Made by a program: the position numbers and the translations under genes
DNA from: Nitrososphaerota archaeon
Lineage (GTDB): Archaea; Thermoproteota; EX4484-205; JAAOZP01
DNA length: 64,000 bases
Direction of reading: 5' to 3'
Assembly: GCA_011605725.1 (NCBI GenBank)
Contig: JAAOZP010000017.1
Location: 1 to 64,000, forward strand
Part shown: piece after piece, positions 35,293 through 44,429 of the stretch
Position numbering within the stretch: position 1 is the stretch's first letter
Layout of the letters: every line of letters starts with the position of its first letter
The notes under the pieces: generated by a model
Databases searched by the model: none
Told to the model about the DNA's origin: nothing
What the model saw: the letters and a program-made list of their open reading frames with translations, nothing else

Positions 35293-35832
35293 ATGTCCTA
35301 TGTGAAAATTGGAGAATGCACCATAAGGCTTGTGAAAGGCGATATTACAAAACTGAGAGCCGACGCGATCGTTAACGCTGCTAACAGTCTGCTTAGACAC
35401 GGAGGAGGCGTAGCGGCTGCAATAGTCCGGGCTGGAGGCAGGATTATTCAGGAGGAGAGCAACAGGATAGTTGAGCAAAGAGGACCCGTGAAAGTTGGGG
35501 AAGCAGTTTACACTACAGCAGGCTCCTTACAGGCGAAGTATGTTATTCACACAGTCGGTCCAAAGATGGGAGAGGGCGATGAGGATGAGAAGCTTCGAAA
35601 CGCCACGCTCAACAGTTTGAAGCTTGCTGAGCAGTTGGGTTTAAGCTCAATAGCATTTCCAGCAATATCCACAGGCGTGTTCGGCTACCCTAAGGATAGG
35701 TGTGCGCAAGTAATGTTAAGGACGATCAGGGAATATGTTTCTTCAGGTGGAAAGATCAGGGAGATCATACTCTGCCTGTATGATGATGAAACATACAGGG
35801 TTTTTGAGGAAACACTCTGGAAAATGTTTTAA
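35293..35832 (+). CDS. Macrodomain protein (ADP-ribose/ADP-ribosyl hydrolase-like)
   Basis: A 179-residue stand-alone macrodomain. VKGDITKLRADAIVNAAN, HGGGVAAAIVRAGG, VIHTVGP and FPAISTGVFGYP are the ADP-ribose-binding loops. This class removes ADP-ribose from proteins or O-acetyl-ADP-ribose, or phosphate from ADP-ribose 1''-phosphate. It is divergent from the MFS gene and apparently alone. Confidence 0.93.
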   Translation: MSYVKIGECTIRLVKGDITKLRADAIVNAANSLLRHGGGVAAAIVRAGGRIIQEESNRIVEQRGPVKVGEAVYTTAGSLQAKYVIHTVGPKMGEGDEDEKLRNATLNSLKLAEQLGLSSIAFPAISTGVFGYPKDRCAQVMLRTIREYVSSGGKIREIILCLYDDETYRVFEETLWKMF

Positions 35833-35970
35833 GTTTCTTGTTTAAGTATGTGGGATTGCCAGTTTGTCAACCCTGTTTTAGATATGTCTAGCGACTAAAA
35901 GCTTTATGAATTGTATTTAACCGACTAATGTTCACTCAGCTCCTTAAGACGTGGGAACCGCGTTAAAAAG

Positions 35971-35980
35971 TTTTATATAA
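35971..35980 (+). promoter_or_regulatory. TATA box of the Trm5 gene
   Basis: TTTTATATAA lies about 39 bp before the ATG at 36014, predicting a leader of roughly 12 nt. Confidence 0.6.
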
Positions 35981-36013
35981 AAAATCGGATTAGCGTTCAC
36001 AGATAAGACTGCC

Positions 36014-37099
36014 ATGAGGATTGGGAGAGGCATAAGGGTTAAAAAGCTACTTGGAGAGGGTGTTTTGAGAATACTCAGGACAAGAAACCTTGTTGACAAG
36101 ACTCTCCGGATTAAAAGAAACGGGGATTTTCTAGTCATACCTCTCACCATGGAGGTTCAGAGGGAGGAGTTGAGAAAGCTGGGTGTTGAAGGGGATTTGG
36201 TGGTTGAAGGGTTTGAGGAAGCCACTAGTACGCCGAGCCTGTTTGAAAACCTTAGAAATGTTTTATCTGATGACGATTTAAAGATCGTGCCGCGATCGTA
36301 TGATGTGATTGGCGACGTCTGTATTCTTCAGCTTCCTAAGGAACTGTATGACCGTCGCAAGATAATTGGAGAAGTGTTTCTAAAAACCATGAAGAACATA
36401 AGAATGGTGCTTAACAAGACTGAACCTCTTTCTGGCGAGTATAGGGTTGGTGGATACGAGGTTTTAGCCGGCGAAGGAAGCATGGAAACAGTCTACCGGG
36501 AGCATGGTTGCATTTTTAAACTCGATATTTCAAAAGTCTTCTTCACACCGCGGCTCTCAGCCGAAAGAATAAGAGTGGCCTCACTAGTTAAACCTGGAGA
36601 AGTTGTCTGCGACCTTTTCGCTGGAATAGGGCCTTTCAGCATAATTATTGCGAAGAAAAACCCTAGCGTAAAGGTTCATGCTTGCGACATAAACCCATAC
36701 GCCTATAAATACCTTGTTGAAAACATAAGGTTGAACAGGGTTGAAGACAGGGTTAAGGCGTATCTTGGAGATGCTAGAGAACTGTCTGAGAAGAGTTTGA
36801 AAAACGTTGGTGACAGAATTATTATGAACCTACCGATGAGCTCTGAAATGTATCTTGATGCAGCTAAGAATGCGCTTAAAAAACGCGGGGGAATAGTGCA
36901 TCTTCACGTCTTCCTAGAGAAAGATACTGATCCTGATGAAAAATATGCAAGGATTTCAGAATCGTTCAGAAGGCTTGGCTGCGAAACCAAGCTCTTATCC
37001 TCAAGAAGAATAAGGGAGGTTGCTCCCTTTAAATACCATTGGGGTTTCGACATAGAGGTTAAACCGGAAAACGCTGAGTTACAGGCTTCCAGTTCCTAG
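36014..37099 (+). CDS. tRNA (guanine37-N1)-methyltransferase Trm5
   Basis: A 361-residue SAM-dependent methyltransferase making m1G37 next to the anticodon. After the N-terminal D1/D2 domains, FTPRLSAERIRVA introduces the class I Rossmann fold: DLFAGIGPFSI (motif I), ACDINPYAYKYLVENI (motif II), GDARE (motif III) and MNLPMSS (the NLP catalytic/proline motif). These are standard for archaeal Trm5. It ends on the same 4 bp as the convergent ABC ATPase gene. Confidence 0.92.
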   Translation: MRIGRGIRVKKLLGEGVLRILRTRNLVDKTLRIKRNGDFLVIPLTMEVQREELRKLGVEGDLVVEGFEEATSTPSLFENLRNVLSDDDLKIVPRSYDVIGDVCILQLPKELYDRRKIIGEVFLKTMKNIRMVLNKTEPLSGEYRVGGYEVLAGEGSMETVYREHGCIFKLDISKVFFTPRLSAERIRVASLVKPGEVVCDLFAGIGPFSIIIAKKNPSVKVHACDINPYAYKYLVENIRLNRVEDRVKAYLGDARELSEKSLKNVGDRIIMNLPMSSEMYLDAAKNALKKRGGIVHLHVFLEKDTDPDEKYARISESFRRLGCETKLLSSRRIREVAPFKYHWGFDIEVKPENAELQASSS

Positions 37100-38172
37100 T
37101 TGGAAGCGGGTTCACCTGTCTGTATCAATAAAGATTTATTTAGGTCTATTTTGACAACAACTCTTCTTCCAACCATTCCAGATACCGCTTCATACTCGGA
37201 GGAATCATTCCCAGCGCATTCAATCACACCCTGGCTTGTTTTAACACGCGTAACTATTTTCCTACCTGCAAAAAGTGTGCTTAAAAGCTCTCCCTCCAAC
37301 AGGCCTTCACCCTCCAGGCTTATTGAAGCATCTTCAGGTCTGAATAGGAGAACCATTTTCCCGTCCACCTTAGACCCATGCCACCTCATCTTAAACTCGC
37401 CGCTTGGAAAGACAAGTCTGATGGTTTCCATGTCTAGGCGTTCAACCCTGGTTTCAAGCCTATTAACGAACCCTAGGAACCTCGCGGTTTTCTCCGTAGG
37501 GGGCTTCACGTACATCGTGTAAGCATCAGCATAAGAATCTATGACTCCGTCGAACATCGTGGCTATAAAGTCGCCCATGGCGAATGCTTCAAGCTGGTCG
37601 TGTGTAACATATATTGTTGTAATGCCCAGCTTCCTCTGAATCGTCCTTATTACGCTGGATATTTCTGCCCTTAGCCCAGCATCTAGAGCAGTAAGAGGTT
37701 CATCCAAGAGCAGTAGCCTAACTTCGAACGCTATCGCCCTCCCTATTGCCACCCTTTGCTGTTGCCCCCTGCTCAGCTCGTGGGGCCGCCTCTCTTCAAG
37801 CCCGGAGAGCTCAACTAGTTCCACAACCTCCTTAACCCGTCTACCGATTTCCTCTGGACTCCTTCCCCTGGCCTCTAATGGGAATGCAATGTTCTCCCTA
37901 ACATTGAGGTTTGGGAATAATGCTGGGCTTTGGAAAACCATCCCGACGTTTCTCTCTCTAGGGGGGAGACCAGTCACGTCTTTCCCGTCGAATAGAATTC
38001 TACCCGAATCAGGCTTAAGAAGCCCCGCGATTATTCTGAGCGTAGTAGTCTTACCGCATCCGCTGGGACCCAGAAGAGCAAGTGTTTTCCCAGGCGGGAT
38101 GCTGAAACTGACGCCCCTTAACGCTTCAAAGTTTCCAAACCTTTTCCTTAGATCCTGTGCTTCAAGCCTCAT
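37096..38172 (-). CDS. ABC transporter ATPase of the riboswitch-controlled (thiamine-type) importer
   Basis: A 358-residue ATPase of the Fbp/Pot/ThiQ type. Walker A GPSGCGKT (about 34-41), Q-loop VFQSPALFPNLNV, signature LSRGQQQRV, Walker B LLLLDEPL and H-loop VTHDQ are intact; a C-terminal TOBE-like domain follows from about 235. The ATG directly abuts the permease stop (TGAATG). Third gene of an operon under a TPP riboswitch, so it probably energises uptake of thiamine or a precursor. Confidence 0.88.
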   Translation of the reverse strand: MRLEAQDLRKRFGNFEALRGVSFSIPPGKTLALLGPSGCGKTTTLRIIAGLLKPDSGRILFDGKDVTGLPPRERNVGMVFQSPALFPNLNVRENIAFPLEARGRSPEEIGRRVKEVVELVELSGLEERRPHELSRGQQQRVAIGRAIAFEVRLLLLDEPLTALDAGLRAEISSVIRTIQRKLGITTIYVTHDQLEAFAMGDFIATMFDGVIDSYADAYTMYVKPPTEKTARFLGFVNRLETRVERLDMETIRLVFPSGEFKMRWHGSKVDGKMVLLFRPEDASISLEGEGLLEGELLSTLFAGRKIVTRVKTSQGVIECAGNDSSEYEAVSGMVGRRVVVKIDLNKSLLIQTGEPASN

Positions 38173-39789
38173 TCAAATCATCCTCACTCTTTCTTTTGAA
38201 AATTGCGACCCGGCTGTTTCAACAATAATTACTATTGAAGTGAGGAGCGAGGTTAAGGCTAACGCCAGGTTAAGCCTTCTGTAATCTATAAGCAGGTTGA
38301 TGGCTACTGGGATCGTCATCAGGTTGAGCGTGCTGAAGAAGGTTGAGAACGTGAAGTCGCTTAAAGACGAGGAGAACGCCATTAGAAGCGTCGCTACCAC
38401 GGCGGGCAGTATGAGCGGTATTTCAACCCTTATAAGCCTGAAGACGACGGTTGCACCATGAGCATCAGCAGCTTCACGGTATTCTTTAACTATTCTGCTC
38501 CAGGATGCTTCGATAATTCTGGTTGCAAGCGGCACGACTACTGCTGACTGGCCTATCACCATGAGCATCCAGCTTCCATATAGCTTGACAATGCCAAAGC
38601 CGTAGGATAGAAGTATTCCGAGGGCAAGTGATGAGCGCGACATTGTTAATGGAAGAACCATAAGTATGCTTACGATTTTCTCTAAAACACCGCCGGCAAG
38701 CTTTGAAGACCAAACTATCGCAACGGAGAGCAGTGTTGAAAAAACTGAGACGATGAGCGCTATCGATAGGCTTTGAAGAAAAATCTCGCTGAGGCTGAGG
38801 CCGAAGCCGAATTTAAAATCGCAAAGCTCCCTGAAAAGCAGCGGCACGGAGTGTCCTGCCTCTAAAAACGGGCCTACAACCGGTATCACGATGGGCGTAA
38901 GCTCGAAAACGCAGATGAACACCACGTATGCAGCCAGAAGAATCCCGCTGAAGCTTGAAAAGAGCTTTGAAACAGGTTCCTCAACATGACGCTCCACTGA
39001 GGAGGGGGCATAGTATTTTTCCCTTAAAAAAATAATTATGATCGACAAGAACAGTGTTGACGATAGTTGAAGCAGAGCTATGGATGATGAGACTGGTTTA
39101 AACCTGGTGGCGTATATCTCGACCTCAAGTGTTGTAAACTTTCCTCCCACGAGCATTGGTGTGGAATATGTTATGAATGAGAATGCGAACACAAGTAGTG
39201 AGGCAGCAACCATGTGCGGCGTTAAAAAGTTTAAGTATACTGTTTTGAAGACTCGTAGAGTTGAGCCTGAGAAAACCCTGGCGGCATCTACAAGGTCTTG
39301 ATCAACAGAGGAAAAGCCCTGTTCAAGAATGAGGGTTGCTAACGGAACATAGTATATTACGTGCGCCAGTATCACAGCCCACATTGAATATAGGATTTTA
39401 ACAACCGGCTCGCCTGTTGCGAAAATTTGGGAAAGAAGAGAGTTGACGATTCCTTTTTCCCCAAGCAACACTATAAGGCCCTCTGCTACTGTGAAAGCAG
39501 GGACAAAGAACGGTGTAAGTAAAACATACTCTAGAATCCTCTTTCCTTTAAACGAATACTTAGCTAGGAAGAATGCTAATGGGAGAGATAGAAGCAGGGT
39601 AATCAGCGTTGAGAAGACGGCTTGCATAAGAGTCCCGTAGAACAGCCTATGAATATAGTCGTCAAGAAGGATATTTACAAGGTCCTTCTGGTTCACGTTG
39701 CCTATTAGAAAGGATAAGGGCATCATGTAGAAGAAGAGCAGGAATAAAAAGAAAGGCGTGAAGATTAGAAGCTTCCTGATGATGCTCAT
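38173..39789 (-). CDS. ABC transporter permease, fused two-domain (ThiP-like)
   Basis: A 538-residue permease with about twelve membrane helices in two binding-protein-dependent transport domains, each with an EAA loop (first VDQDLVDAARVFSGSTLRVFKTV, second REAADAHGATVVFRLIRVEIPL). Fusion of two permease halves is characteristic of ThiP and FbpB. The ATG at 39789 overlaps the binding-protein stop as ATGA, with GAGAGGT nine bases upstream; the GTG at 39813 is less likely. Partner of the flanking ATPase and binding protein. Confidence 0.86.
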   Translation of the reverse strand: MSIIRKLLIFTPFFLFLLFFYMMPLSFLIGNVNQKDLVNILLDDYIHRLFYGTLMQAVFSTLITLLLSLPLAFFLAKYSFKGKRILEYVLLTPFFVPAFTVAEGLIVLLGEKGIVNSLLSQIFATGEPVVKILYSMWAVILAHVIYYVPLATLILEQGFSSVDQDLVDAARVFSGSTLRVFKTVYLNFLTPHMVAASLLVFAFSFITYSTPMLVGGKFTTLEVEIYATRFKPVSSSIALLQLSSTLFLSIIIIFLREKYYAPSSVERHVEEPVSKLFSSFSGILLAAYVVFICVFELTPIVIPVVGPFLEAGHSVPLLFRELCDFKFGFGLSLSEIFLQSLSIALIVSVFSTLLSVAIVWSSKLAGGVLEKIVSILMVLPLTMSRSSLALGILLSYGFGIVKLYGSWMLMVIGQSAVVVPLATRIIEASWSRIVKEYREAADAHGATVVFRLIRVEIPLILPAVVATLLMAFSSSLSDFTFSTFFSTLNLMTIPVAINLLIDYRRLNLALALTSLLTSIVIIVETAGSQFSKERVRMI

Positions 39790-40811
39790 CCGGTTTTTAC
39801 CTCTCTCCTCCACTTTTCAAGCCACTGTTCAACGCTTCCCGCAATCTCAGCGTTGAAGGTTACTTTCTCTGAAGGTATTGGAGCGTAGCTAAACAATTCG
39901 ACGGAAGCCTTAGGGTTAACAGGATACATGTATCCTTCAGGTGCAATAAGGTTCTGCGCCTCAGTGCTTAAAACGAACTCTATGAACTTCTTAGCTATTT
40001 CAGGATGCTTAGCGTTCTTAACTAAAGCTATGCCTTCCCTGTAAACAAATCCCTCGACAGCCATGCTTGTAAGGTTAGGAGTCTCCTCGTAACCCACGTC
40101 AGTGTTAAACATGGGTCCAATAGCAACCTCACCTTTTTTCAAAGCCATTATAGAGGAGGTCCAGCCTGAAGGATGAGTCTTAACATTATGCTCAAGCTGT
40201 TTTAGGAAGCTGAATCCTTCTTCAACACCTTTAACGGATAAAACCCATACTAAGAATGATAAGCCTGTTCCGCTTGAAGTCGGATCCTGGTAGAATACTA
40301 GGCCCTTATACTCTGGTCTAAGCAGGTCGTCAAGCCTCTCAGGCGGTGGAAGGCCTAGTCTGGCGAGGATACTGCTGTTGTATGTTATTATAACGTAGCC
40401 TTTATCCATAGGTATAACCGTGCCAGTATGATCCCATATTTCATCCACCGGTATCAGTGAAATATTCTGAGGCCTATACGGCTCTAAAACACCTGCATCT
40501 ATCAAGGTTTTCGCATAAAATTCAGGAATACCCATTATTACATCAGCCACTGGAGAATCTTTTTCAAGGATGAGCTTGTTAGCTATCTCGATTGAACCCA
40601 TGCCGTAGCTTATGAAAGTCACGTTCACGTTAGGATACCTGTTTTTAAACTCTCTCACAAAAGCCGTTGCGAGTCCTGATATTCCCCTAGGCCCGTAAAT
40701 TATCAACGTGTCTTCAAGCCTAGGCTGACTGAGTTGAAGATACAGTATTGAAGACACTATGGCTAGCACTGCAGCTGCCGAAGCCAGCATTATTCTCCAG
40801 CCTATTCTCAT
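39786..40811 (-). CDS. Extracellular substrate-binding protein, ThiB-like
   Basis: A 341-residue type II periplasmic-binding-like protein tethered by an N-terminal membrane helix (about 8-28). LIIYGPRGISGLATAFVREF, ADVIMGIPEFYAKTLIDAG, YQDPTSSGTGLSFL and the late WLEKWR are typical of the Fe/thiamine/putrescine-binding group. An excellent AAAGGAGGTG sits eight bases before ATG 40811. The TPP riboswitch immediately upstream identifies the ligand as thiamine or a thiamine precursor, although the protein fold alone would not distinguish this. Confidence 0.85.
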   Translation of the reverse strand: MRIGWRIMLASAAAVLAIVSSILYLQLSQPRLEDTLIIYGPRGISGLATAFVREFKNRYPNVNVTFISYGMGSIEIANKLILEKDSPVADVIMGIPEFYAKTLIDAGVLEPYRPQNISLIPVDEIWDHTGTVIPMDKGYVIITYNSSILARLGLPPPERLDDLLRPEYKGLVFYQDPTSSGTGLSFLVWVLSVKGVEEGFSFLKQLEHNVKTHPSGWTSSIMALKKGEVAIGPMFNTDVGYEETPNLTSMAVEGFVYREGIALVKNAKHPEIAKKFIEFVLSTEAQNLIAPEGYMYPVNPKASVELFSYAPIPSEKVTFNAEIAGSVEQWLEKWRREVKTG

Positions 40812-40856
40812 TTATCCCACCTCCTTTCATACTGGGCGGTAGAAGAAGGAGCGTCG

Positions 40857-40955
40857 GGTAGCTTCCCTACGCCGGTATTATCCGGATCAGGTTAATAGGG
40901 GTCGACCCCCATGCAGGGTCCTCTCAGCCGGGCTTCCCCAGCTCCCCCAGCTACC
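40857..40955 (-). ncRNA. TPP riboswitch (THI element) controlling the ABC importer
   Basis: The minus strand carries the conserved THI core: CTGAGAG (40921-40927), then ACCTGATCCGGATAATACCG and GCGTAGGGAA ending near 40863, closed by a P1 stem GGTAGCT (40949-40955) with AGCTACC (40857-40863). Immediately downstream CTCCTT (about 40846-40851) can pair with AAGGAG of the Shine-Dalgarno (about 40820-40825) before ATG 40811, so ligand binding probably controls translation initiation. A TATA box at 40984-40993 would start transcription about 10 nt before the aptamer. Confidence 0.95.
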
Positions 40956-40983
40956 GCCGTTAAGCTCCCTTATGAAACAATCG

Positions 40984-40993
40984 CTTTATAAGT
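40984..40993 (-). promoter_or_regulatory. TATA box of the thiamine-importer operon
   Basis: The minus strand reads TACTTATAAA, placing a start about 25 bp downstream near 40963, just before the riboswitch P1 stem. Confidence 0.6.
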
Positions 40994-41024
40994 ATTACTC
41001 CTGCTGTTCCGTCAGCGTTTGGAA

Positions 41025-41034
41025 AAATATATAA
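41025..41034 (+). promoter_or_regulatory. TATA box of the PHP phosphatase
   Basis: AAATATATAA is centred about 36 bp before the ATG at 41066, which rules out the GTG at 41042 as the start. Confidence 0.55.
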
Positions 41035-41065
41035 TGTTTACGTGTTACAAACAGGTTCTCAAGGA

Positions 41066-41875
41066 ATGACCAAGATAAACTATCACATTCACAGCACGTA
41101 TAGTGATGGACGGGCCTCAATACTGGAGTATGTTGAGGAAGCAGCTAGAAAGGGGTTTAACGAGATCGCCTTTACTGAACACTTAGCAATACGGCCAGGA
41201 TCAATGAAAAAACTGTATTACTCTATAGATGTCTCCAAGATAGATGATTATGTTAAAGAGGTTAGAGAGGCTGAGAAAAGTTTAAAGGGCTTAAAGGTGA
41301 AGGCGGGTTTAGAGGTCGACTACTTTCCAGGCTCAGAATCATTGCTTAAAGACATCTTAGGAAGCAACGATTTGGATTTCACCATGGTGAGCATCCATTG
41401 GATAGGCGAGTTTTGTCTAGACTGTGTAAAGTATAAGAAGGCTTTTCAAATCGCGGTTAGAGAAGAGGGTTTCGACAAATTCTACTCGAAGTATCTGAAG
41501 CTTCTTGGAGAAGCAGTGGAATCAGGATTGTTCAACGTTATTGCGCACTTCGATATAGCTAGAAACTGGGGTTTCAAAACCTCTAATGATTTTAAGATGG
41601 ATGAGCTCATGATCCTGGAAAAAGCAAGTAGCCTGGGAATGGTTGTTGAGGTTTCCAGCAAGGGGTTGAGAAACCCTGTTAACGAGCCGTATCCGACTCG
41701 GAAGATTCTAGAATACTGTAGCTCCATCAAAATACCGATTACACTTGGTACTGATGCCCATAGGCTGAGCGAGATCGACTCAAACTATGATTCTATAGTT
41801 GAGTATGCTAAGACTGCTGGTTACTCAGAGTTAGCCACGTTCGACAGGAGGAAGCTGACTCTCGCTCCTTTTTAA
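41066..41875 (+). CDS. PHP-domain phosphatase (histidinol-phosphatase-like)
   Basis: A 269-residue PHP-family phosphoesterase. Motifs in order are NYHIHSTYSDGRAS, AFTEHLA, GLEVDYFPG, MVSIHWI, VIAHFDIARNWG and LGTDAHRLSEI, which match HisK-type histidinol phosphate phosphatases, the nearest characterised relatives; several distant members act on other phosphate esters. It is divergent from the thiamine importer and ends four bases into the Nudix gene. Confidence 0.85.
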   Translation: MTKINYHIHSTYSDGRASILEYVEEAARKGFNEIAFTEHLAIRPGSMKKLYYSIDVSKIDDYVKEVREAEKSLKGLKVKAGLEVDYFPGSESLLKDILGSNDLDFTMVSIHWIGEFCLDCVKYKKAFQIAVREEGFDKFYSKYLKLLGEAVESGLFNVIAHFDIARNWGFKTSNDFKMDELMILEKASSLGMVVEVSSKGLRNPVNEPYPTRKILEYCSSIKIPITLGTDAHRLSEIDSNYDSIVEYAKTAGYSELATFDRRKLTLAPF

Positions 41876-42321
41876 GCCTCTTTAAACCATCGGCCTAAGC
41901 CGCCTTCCGTCTTTCTAACCCTGAATTGCTCAGCCTCCTTAAGAACCTCCTTGTAATGAGGATATTTAATTCTACTTATAGCTTCTTCTAAGCCTAGCCA
42001 TTCGAAGCCCTCGTGCTCCCAAGATATTGAAACATTTTTCTCCAAGGCTTCTCCTAGAAATAGGACTAGGGTTTTGCTGACGAGTGTACCGTCATCCCTC
42101 CTATAATAGTAGTTTAAAACTTTTCTGAAGCCAGGTATGACCCTAATTTTATCTATCCCGCTTTCCTCCTTCAATTCTCTCAAGGCTGCCGCGAGTTCAT
42201 CCTCGCCCTCCTCTATATTGCCCTTTGGAAAATCAAGCCTGCCTCCGATTTTTAGAAACAAGTATTTCACTTCACCGTTTTCCTTAGTAAAAACTATGAA
42301 GCCGGCGGACTTCTCTTTCAT
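41872..42321 (-). CDS. Nudix hydrolase (Ap4A hydrolase-like)
   Basis: A 149-residue Nudix protein. The Nudix box is complete: GNIEEGEDELAAALRELKEESGI. The N-terminus AGFIVFTKENGEVKYLFLKI and FPKGNIEEGE resemble diadenosine tetraphosphate hydrolases. ATG 42321 is chosen over TTG 42336, with a TATA-like CTTATAAAG at 42359-42367 on the minus strand. It removes nucleotide-diphosphate derivatives; the exact substrate is unknown. Confidence 0.9.
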   Translation of the reverse strand: MKEKSAGFIVFTKENGEVKYLFLKIGGRLDFPKGNIEEGEDELAAALRELKEESGIDKIRVIPGFRKVLNYYYRRDDGTLVSKTLVLFLGEALEKNVSISWEHEGFEWLGLEEAISRIKYPHYKEVLKEAEQFRVRKTEGGLGRWFKEA

Positions 42322-42419
42322 CCGAGAGCTGGACAATAAGCTTTAACCCCGGTTTCTCTTTATAAGTTTTTTCGGGAAAAGCTTATTTTTAACGCCCGCA
42401 ACATGTAGAATGATGAGTG

Positions 42420-42866
42420 ATGGAGAAGGAAGAGCTTTTAAAAATGCTCAACCATGCGCTTGAACTCGAGCACGCGGCTTATGTGCAGTACCTCAGTCAC
42501 GCTGAGCTGATAGACGGTGAGAACGCTGAACAATTAATAGCGAGGCTTAAGGAGATAGCAAACGATGAGAAAACCCATCAGGAGAAGTTCAGGTCTCTAA
42601 TAGGCATGCTTGGTGGAACGCCCAGCATGAGTATTGCAGAAACCCATCCGGCTAAAACAGTTAGGGAAATACTTGAGCAGAATCTGAAGGATGAGAAAGA
42701 GGCTGTCGACACGTACAGGAAGATATATGAAGCGGTTGTCAGAGGAAGGGGAAGAGGATATTATGATATGCTTCTTGAACATGAAATAAGACACATAATG
42801 ATGGATGAGCAGGAGCACATAACTGAGCTGGAACTATTGCTCGGAAAGTCAGGCGAAAGCTATTAA
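42420..42866 (+). CDS. Ferritin-like di-iron protein (bacterioferritin/rubrerythrin-like)
   Basis: A 148-residue four-helix bundle. Iron ligands are Glu in LELEHAAYVQYL, E-x-x-H in IANDEKTHQEKF, Glu in LKDEKEAVDTY and EQEH in MMDEQEHITELE. This is the ferritin-like domain of bacterioferritin-comigrating archaeal proteins; there is no rubredoxin tail. It is probably an iron store or peroxide-reducing protein, consistent with the oxygen defence suggested by the flavodiiron gene. Confidence 0.87.
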   Translation: MEKEELLKMLNHALELEHAAYVQYLSHAELIDGENAEQLIARLKEIANDEKTHQEKFRSLIGMLGGTPSMSIAETHPAKTVREILEQNLKDEKEAVDTYRKIYEAVVRGRGRGYYDMLLEHEIRHIMMDEQEHITELELLLGKSGESY

Positions 42867-42879
42867 ACTCTTTAAAAAA

Positions 42880-43833
42880 CTACCGGAATATCCAGTTAGG
42901 GTTTGCTTCTTTCTCCTCAACCAAACTTCTCAACGCTTCCCTATCTGTAATTTCTTTAACTGGTTTCATCAGCGCTTCCTCCTCTTCCGGAGACATGGAG
43001 AAGTTTGCCAAGTATGTCTTCCCGTTCAAGTATCTTAAACGACCCCTAACTTTTTCACCTATCCTTTTGTCAACCTCCTTAAAGTCCTCAGGCGACAGCC
43101 TAAGCCCTTCCCAAGGTTTTAAACCCATTACGAAACCCCAGTCGTCGCAGAAGCTTTTAACATAAACATGCAGAGGAACGGAGGCTCCAAAAACCCTTCT
43201 AACAGTCCAGAATATTCTTCTAAACTGGCTGCTCTGAAACGCGGTTGCCTGAGTAATAAAGGATCCGCCTGGCTTAAGAGCATTATGAACCATCCTGTAA
43301 AACTCTATGGAGTATAGTAGAACTGAAGGCCCTCCCTCCACGGGGTCAGTCAAATCTATCACTATTGAATCATAATAATTCTTTTTGCGCGATATGAATT
43401 TCCTAGCGTCAGTATAGTGAATTCTAACTCTCCGGCTTTTCAACGACCCCTTGTTTAAACGTTGAAGATATTTTTCAGAGACTTCAACAACTCTTCTATC
43501 TATGTCTACAAGATCCACTTGCTCAACATCCCTGTATTTTAAAACTTCTCTAAGCGCGCAGCCATCTCCTCCCCCCAGTATGGCGATACGCCTCCTGTTT
43601 TCAGCGTTCAGAAGCGGTGTGTGAACAAGCGTCTCGTGATACCTGTATTCATCGTATTCAGCAACCTGAATAAGGCCGTCCAGCACCAAGCATAATCCGA
43701 ATTCAGGTGACTCCACTAGTTCTAAGGTTTGAAACCTTGTTCTCTCAGCAAGCAAAATCCTGCTTACTCTGAAGAGAAAGTAATTGTTGAAAAGGTCGAG
43801 TGTTAAGTATCTTGCTCTAGTTAACCTGGACAT
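42880..43833 (-). CDS. speE: Spermidine synthase/aminopropyltransferase
   Basis: A 317-residue polyamine aminopropyltransferase. ILGGGDGCALREVLKY is the SAM-decarboxylated-binding motif; VDLVDIDRRVVEVS follows, then DSIVIDLTDPVEGGPS with the catalytic Asp. It transfers the aminopropyl group made available by SpeD, whose gene it overlaps by 17 nt. A C-terminal extension of about 40 residues follows the core. The acceptor amine (putrescine or agmatine) cannot be told from the sequence. Confidence 0.9.
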   Translation of the reverse strand: MSRLTRARYLTLDLFNNYFLFRVSRILLAERTRFQTLELVESPEFGLCLVLDGLIQVAEYDEYRYHETLVHTPLLNAENRRRIAILGGGDGCALREVLKYRDVEQVDLVDIDRRVVEVSEKYLQRLNKGSLKSRRVRIHYTDARKFISRKKNYYDSIVIDLTDPVEGGPSVLLYSIEFYRMVHNALKPGGSFITQATAFQSSQFRRIFWTVRRVFGASVPLHVYVKSFCDDWGFVMGLKPWEGLRLSPEDFKEVDKRIGEKVRGRLRYLNGKTYLANFSMSPEEEEALMKPVKEITDREALRSLVEEKEANPNWIFR

Positions 43834-44191
43834 GTTCTAACACTCCTCGCCTAAGCTCCCTGTACCGTACTTTTTTAGCTTTCAGAGCCCTGGTTATGTG
43901 TCTGAGAGCTAGCTTCGGCATGCTTCTCTTCCCACATGTGAATATATCTATGGCTGCATAGCCGTACTCCGGCCATGTGTGAATAGCTATGTGAGACTCC
44001 GCTATAACCACAACTCCGGAAACACCCTGGGGAGTAAACTTATGGAAACTGCAATCTATTATCCGTGTCTTGGCTTTTTCAGCAGCTTCCATCACTGTTT
44101 TCCTAACATATTCTAAGTCATCTAGCAGTTCTTCATCGCAATAGTATAGCTCCGCTATTATTTGCTCACCTAAACACATTATTCCACTCAT
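43817..44191 (-). CDS. speD: S-adenosylmethionine decarboxylase proenzyme, archaeal type
   Basis: A 124-residue pyruvoyl-dependent enzyme. The self-cleavage site is at the Ser of VVIAESHIAIHTWPEYGYA (about residue 66), and IDIFTCG follows; these are the diagnostic features of archaeal/Thermotoga SpeD. The ATG at 44191 is the best start, with a TATA-like TTTTAGTATAC about 27 bp upstream. First gene of the polyamine operon with speE. Confidence 0.93.
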   Translation of the reverse strand: MSGIMCLGEQIIAELYYCDEELLDDLEYVRKTVMEAAEKAKTRIIDCSFHKFTPQGVSGVVVIAESHIAIHTWPEYGYAAIDIFTCGKRSMPKLALRHITRALKAKKVRYRELRRGVLEHVQVN

Positions 44192-44429
44192 TTCTGATTT
44201 TTTCAAAATAGTGTATACTAAAACGATTTAAATTTTACGGTTTAAGCGTCAAAAATAAGGTTAAAATGTTTTTTCTTGGAAAAAAACGATTTTAAGTAGA
44301 AATTATAATTGAATGTTGAACAATACCTGACTTAGTCTTTTTTTCGGCTTCAAAAAGCATTTTTCTTCTGTTTTTTTAATTTTAAAACGCTTAACACGTT
44401 TTTTCAAGTCTCATTTTCCAGCATAGTAT

